Source: Apostichopus japonicus
Lineage: Eukaryota > Echinodermata > Holothuroidea > Aspidochirotida > Stichopodidae
DNA: 64,000 nt
Assembly: GCF_037975245.1 (NCBI RefSeq)
Contig: NC_092561.1
Coordinates: 19,651,508-19,715,507, forward strand
Direction: 5' to 3'
Shown here one piece after another: positions 63,073 to 64,000 of this stretch (positions are counted from its first letter, which is position 1; every line of letters begins with the position of its first letter). The translations under genes were made by a program, and so were the position numbers. A model generated the notes under the pieces. That model had not been told where the DNA came from and searched no databases. It saw only the letters and a program-made list of their open reading frames with translations.

Positions 63073-64000
63073 GTGAGTGTTCATTAAATATGTTCTTTGC
63101 AACATACAACAACATATTCAGAGTGATGGCGACTCAATCTTATTAGTAAATTGTTTACTGCATCAGTTGTAGATATGATTTTTAATGATAAATGCGCAGA
63201 AAAGTTGCAGCTACATGATGCATATATTATAGCTCCCTAATTTTCTCATTCTTGTAATGTAATCAACCTAATGAAAAATGACTACTGATTGTCCTGTATG
63301 CGACTCTTTTTCAGAATACAGACAATGCATTAACGGTTTATTCATTGCAATCATATTATTCAAGGAGTAGATTTATTATTCTCAGCGTACCAACAAATGT
63401 ATTAATCAGACCATGTTATAAACTATGTGGTAAAGCTGATGGGCTTATATCGGCTACATTTAACAATGTCTTCATATACTCATAAAGCTATAACATTAAA
63501 CATAGTTATGTGGTATAAATAAAACGAGTTTTAAGGTTTATCACAAGCATGAAGCAGAGCAAAGCGCGGGTACATTGGTCCCGTTCCCATTTATACATCG
63601 TCCCCTTCTACTCCTTCAACATTATAAGCAGGCCTAATGAGAGGTATATGGGGGTGGAGTGGGCGCCGGTTGATATAGTCCCGTTCCCCAGTGTCAATTT
63701 CATGGGCCTGGGAATATGGAAGAGACATGAAAATATGGGATATATGAAGAGTGAAAAAATGGGACCCAGTGACATAATTTCTCCCACCTAGCTTACGAAG
63801 CCAAAGGTATATATTACTTCGTTATAGATGATACGAAGGGACAGTTGCTTGCACAATAATAGTCTTGATATACAGCGACAGTAATACACATAATGTGTTA
63901 AGTAAGTTTCTATGTAGGTAGTTAGGAATGACCTCTACAATTGAATTAGGTATCTAGTCATTGATGCATAGTCTCTCCTTCACACGTTCTCACCATCATA
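63073..64000. other. Presumed intron 2 of CUB copy 3
   Basis: No exon recognised. The open frame at 63549-63791 (+) resembles no known protein and lies inside the expected intron. Confidence 0.5.

Noticed and set aside
63549-63791. 80-residue plus-strand open frame near the right end
   Set aside because: Lies in the expected intron 2 of CUB copy 3 and resembles no protein family.

Overview
This is a eukaryotic nuclear window. It is AT-rich, has GT-AG introns in every gene, and is crowded with microsatellites, minisatellites, tRNA-derived SINEs, LINE 3' ends and small inverted-repeat transposons. The gene content (a DEAF1 orthologue, a cytosolic sulfotransferase, CUB receptors, a nucleoplasmin-like zinc-finger protein) points to an animal. 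The repeat style suggests an invertebrate deuterostome, most likely an echinoderm such as a sea cucumber; the species is inference. Exon models were built by hand from splice signals, reading frame and intron phase.

Layout. 1-537 is a TCCA tetranucleotide array. 0.8-1.94 kb (-) is a three-exon gene for a small secreted peptide. 5.37-7.08 kb (-) is a two-exon gene for an unrecognised secreted protein of about 310 residues. 8.39-9.57 kb is a 46-bp minisatellite followed by a longer-period degenerate array. 12.46-17.18 kb (-) is a complete six-exon cytosolic sulfotransferase with two introns swollen by trinucleotide arrays. 17.2-21.7 kb has no gene I can support but holds two fold-back elements and a hAT-like element with a perfect 8-bp target duplication. 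21.74-30.70 kb (-) is an eight-exon gene with an N-terminal nucleoplasmin-like (NPL) core and two C-terminal C2H2 zinc fingers. 33.17-38.41 kb (+) is DEAF1 (SAND + MYND), running away from the previous gene; its stop codon lies inside a 93-bp minisatellite. 41.10-45.52 kb (-) is a six-exon ankyrin-repeat gene. 46.3-61 kb is a segmental tandem duplication carrying two complete six-exon genes for single-CUB, single-pass membrane proteins, and the first two exons of a third copy run off the right end.

Functional themes. The DEAF1 and NPL/zinc-finger genes encode nuclear regulators transcribed in opposite directions from a shared intergenic interval of about 2.5 kb. The CUB cluster looks like an expanding receptor family: signal peptide, CUB and transmembrane exons are conserved while cytoplasmic tails have diverged. 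The sulfotransferase is a metabolic gene of the SULT type. I see no evidence that these loci form one pathway.

Most worth following up: the NPL + C2H2 architecture, which resembles plant HD2 proteins; the CUB receptor array with a conserved antisense reading frame at its promoters; and the multi-exon small secreted peptide gene at the left end.
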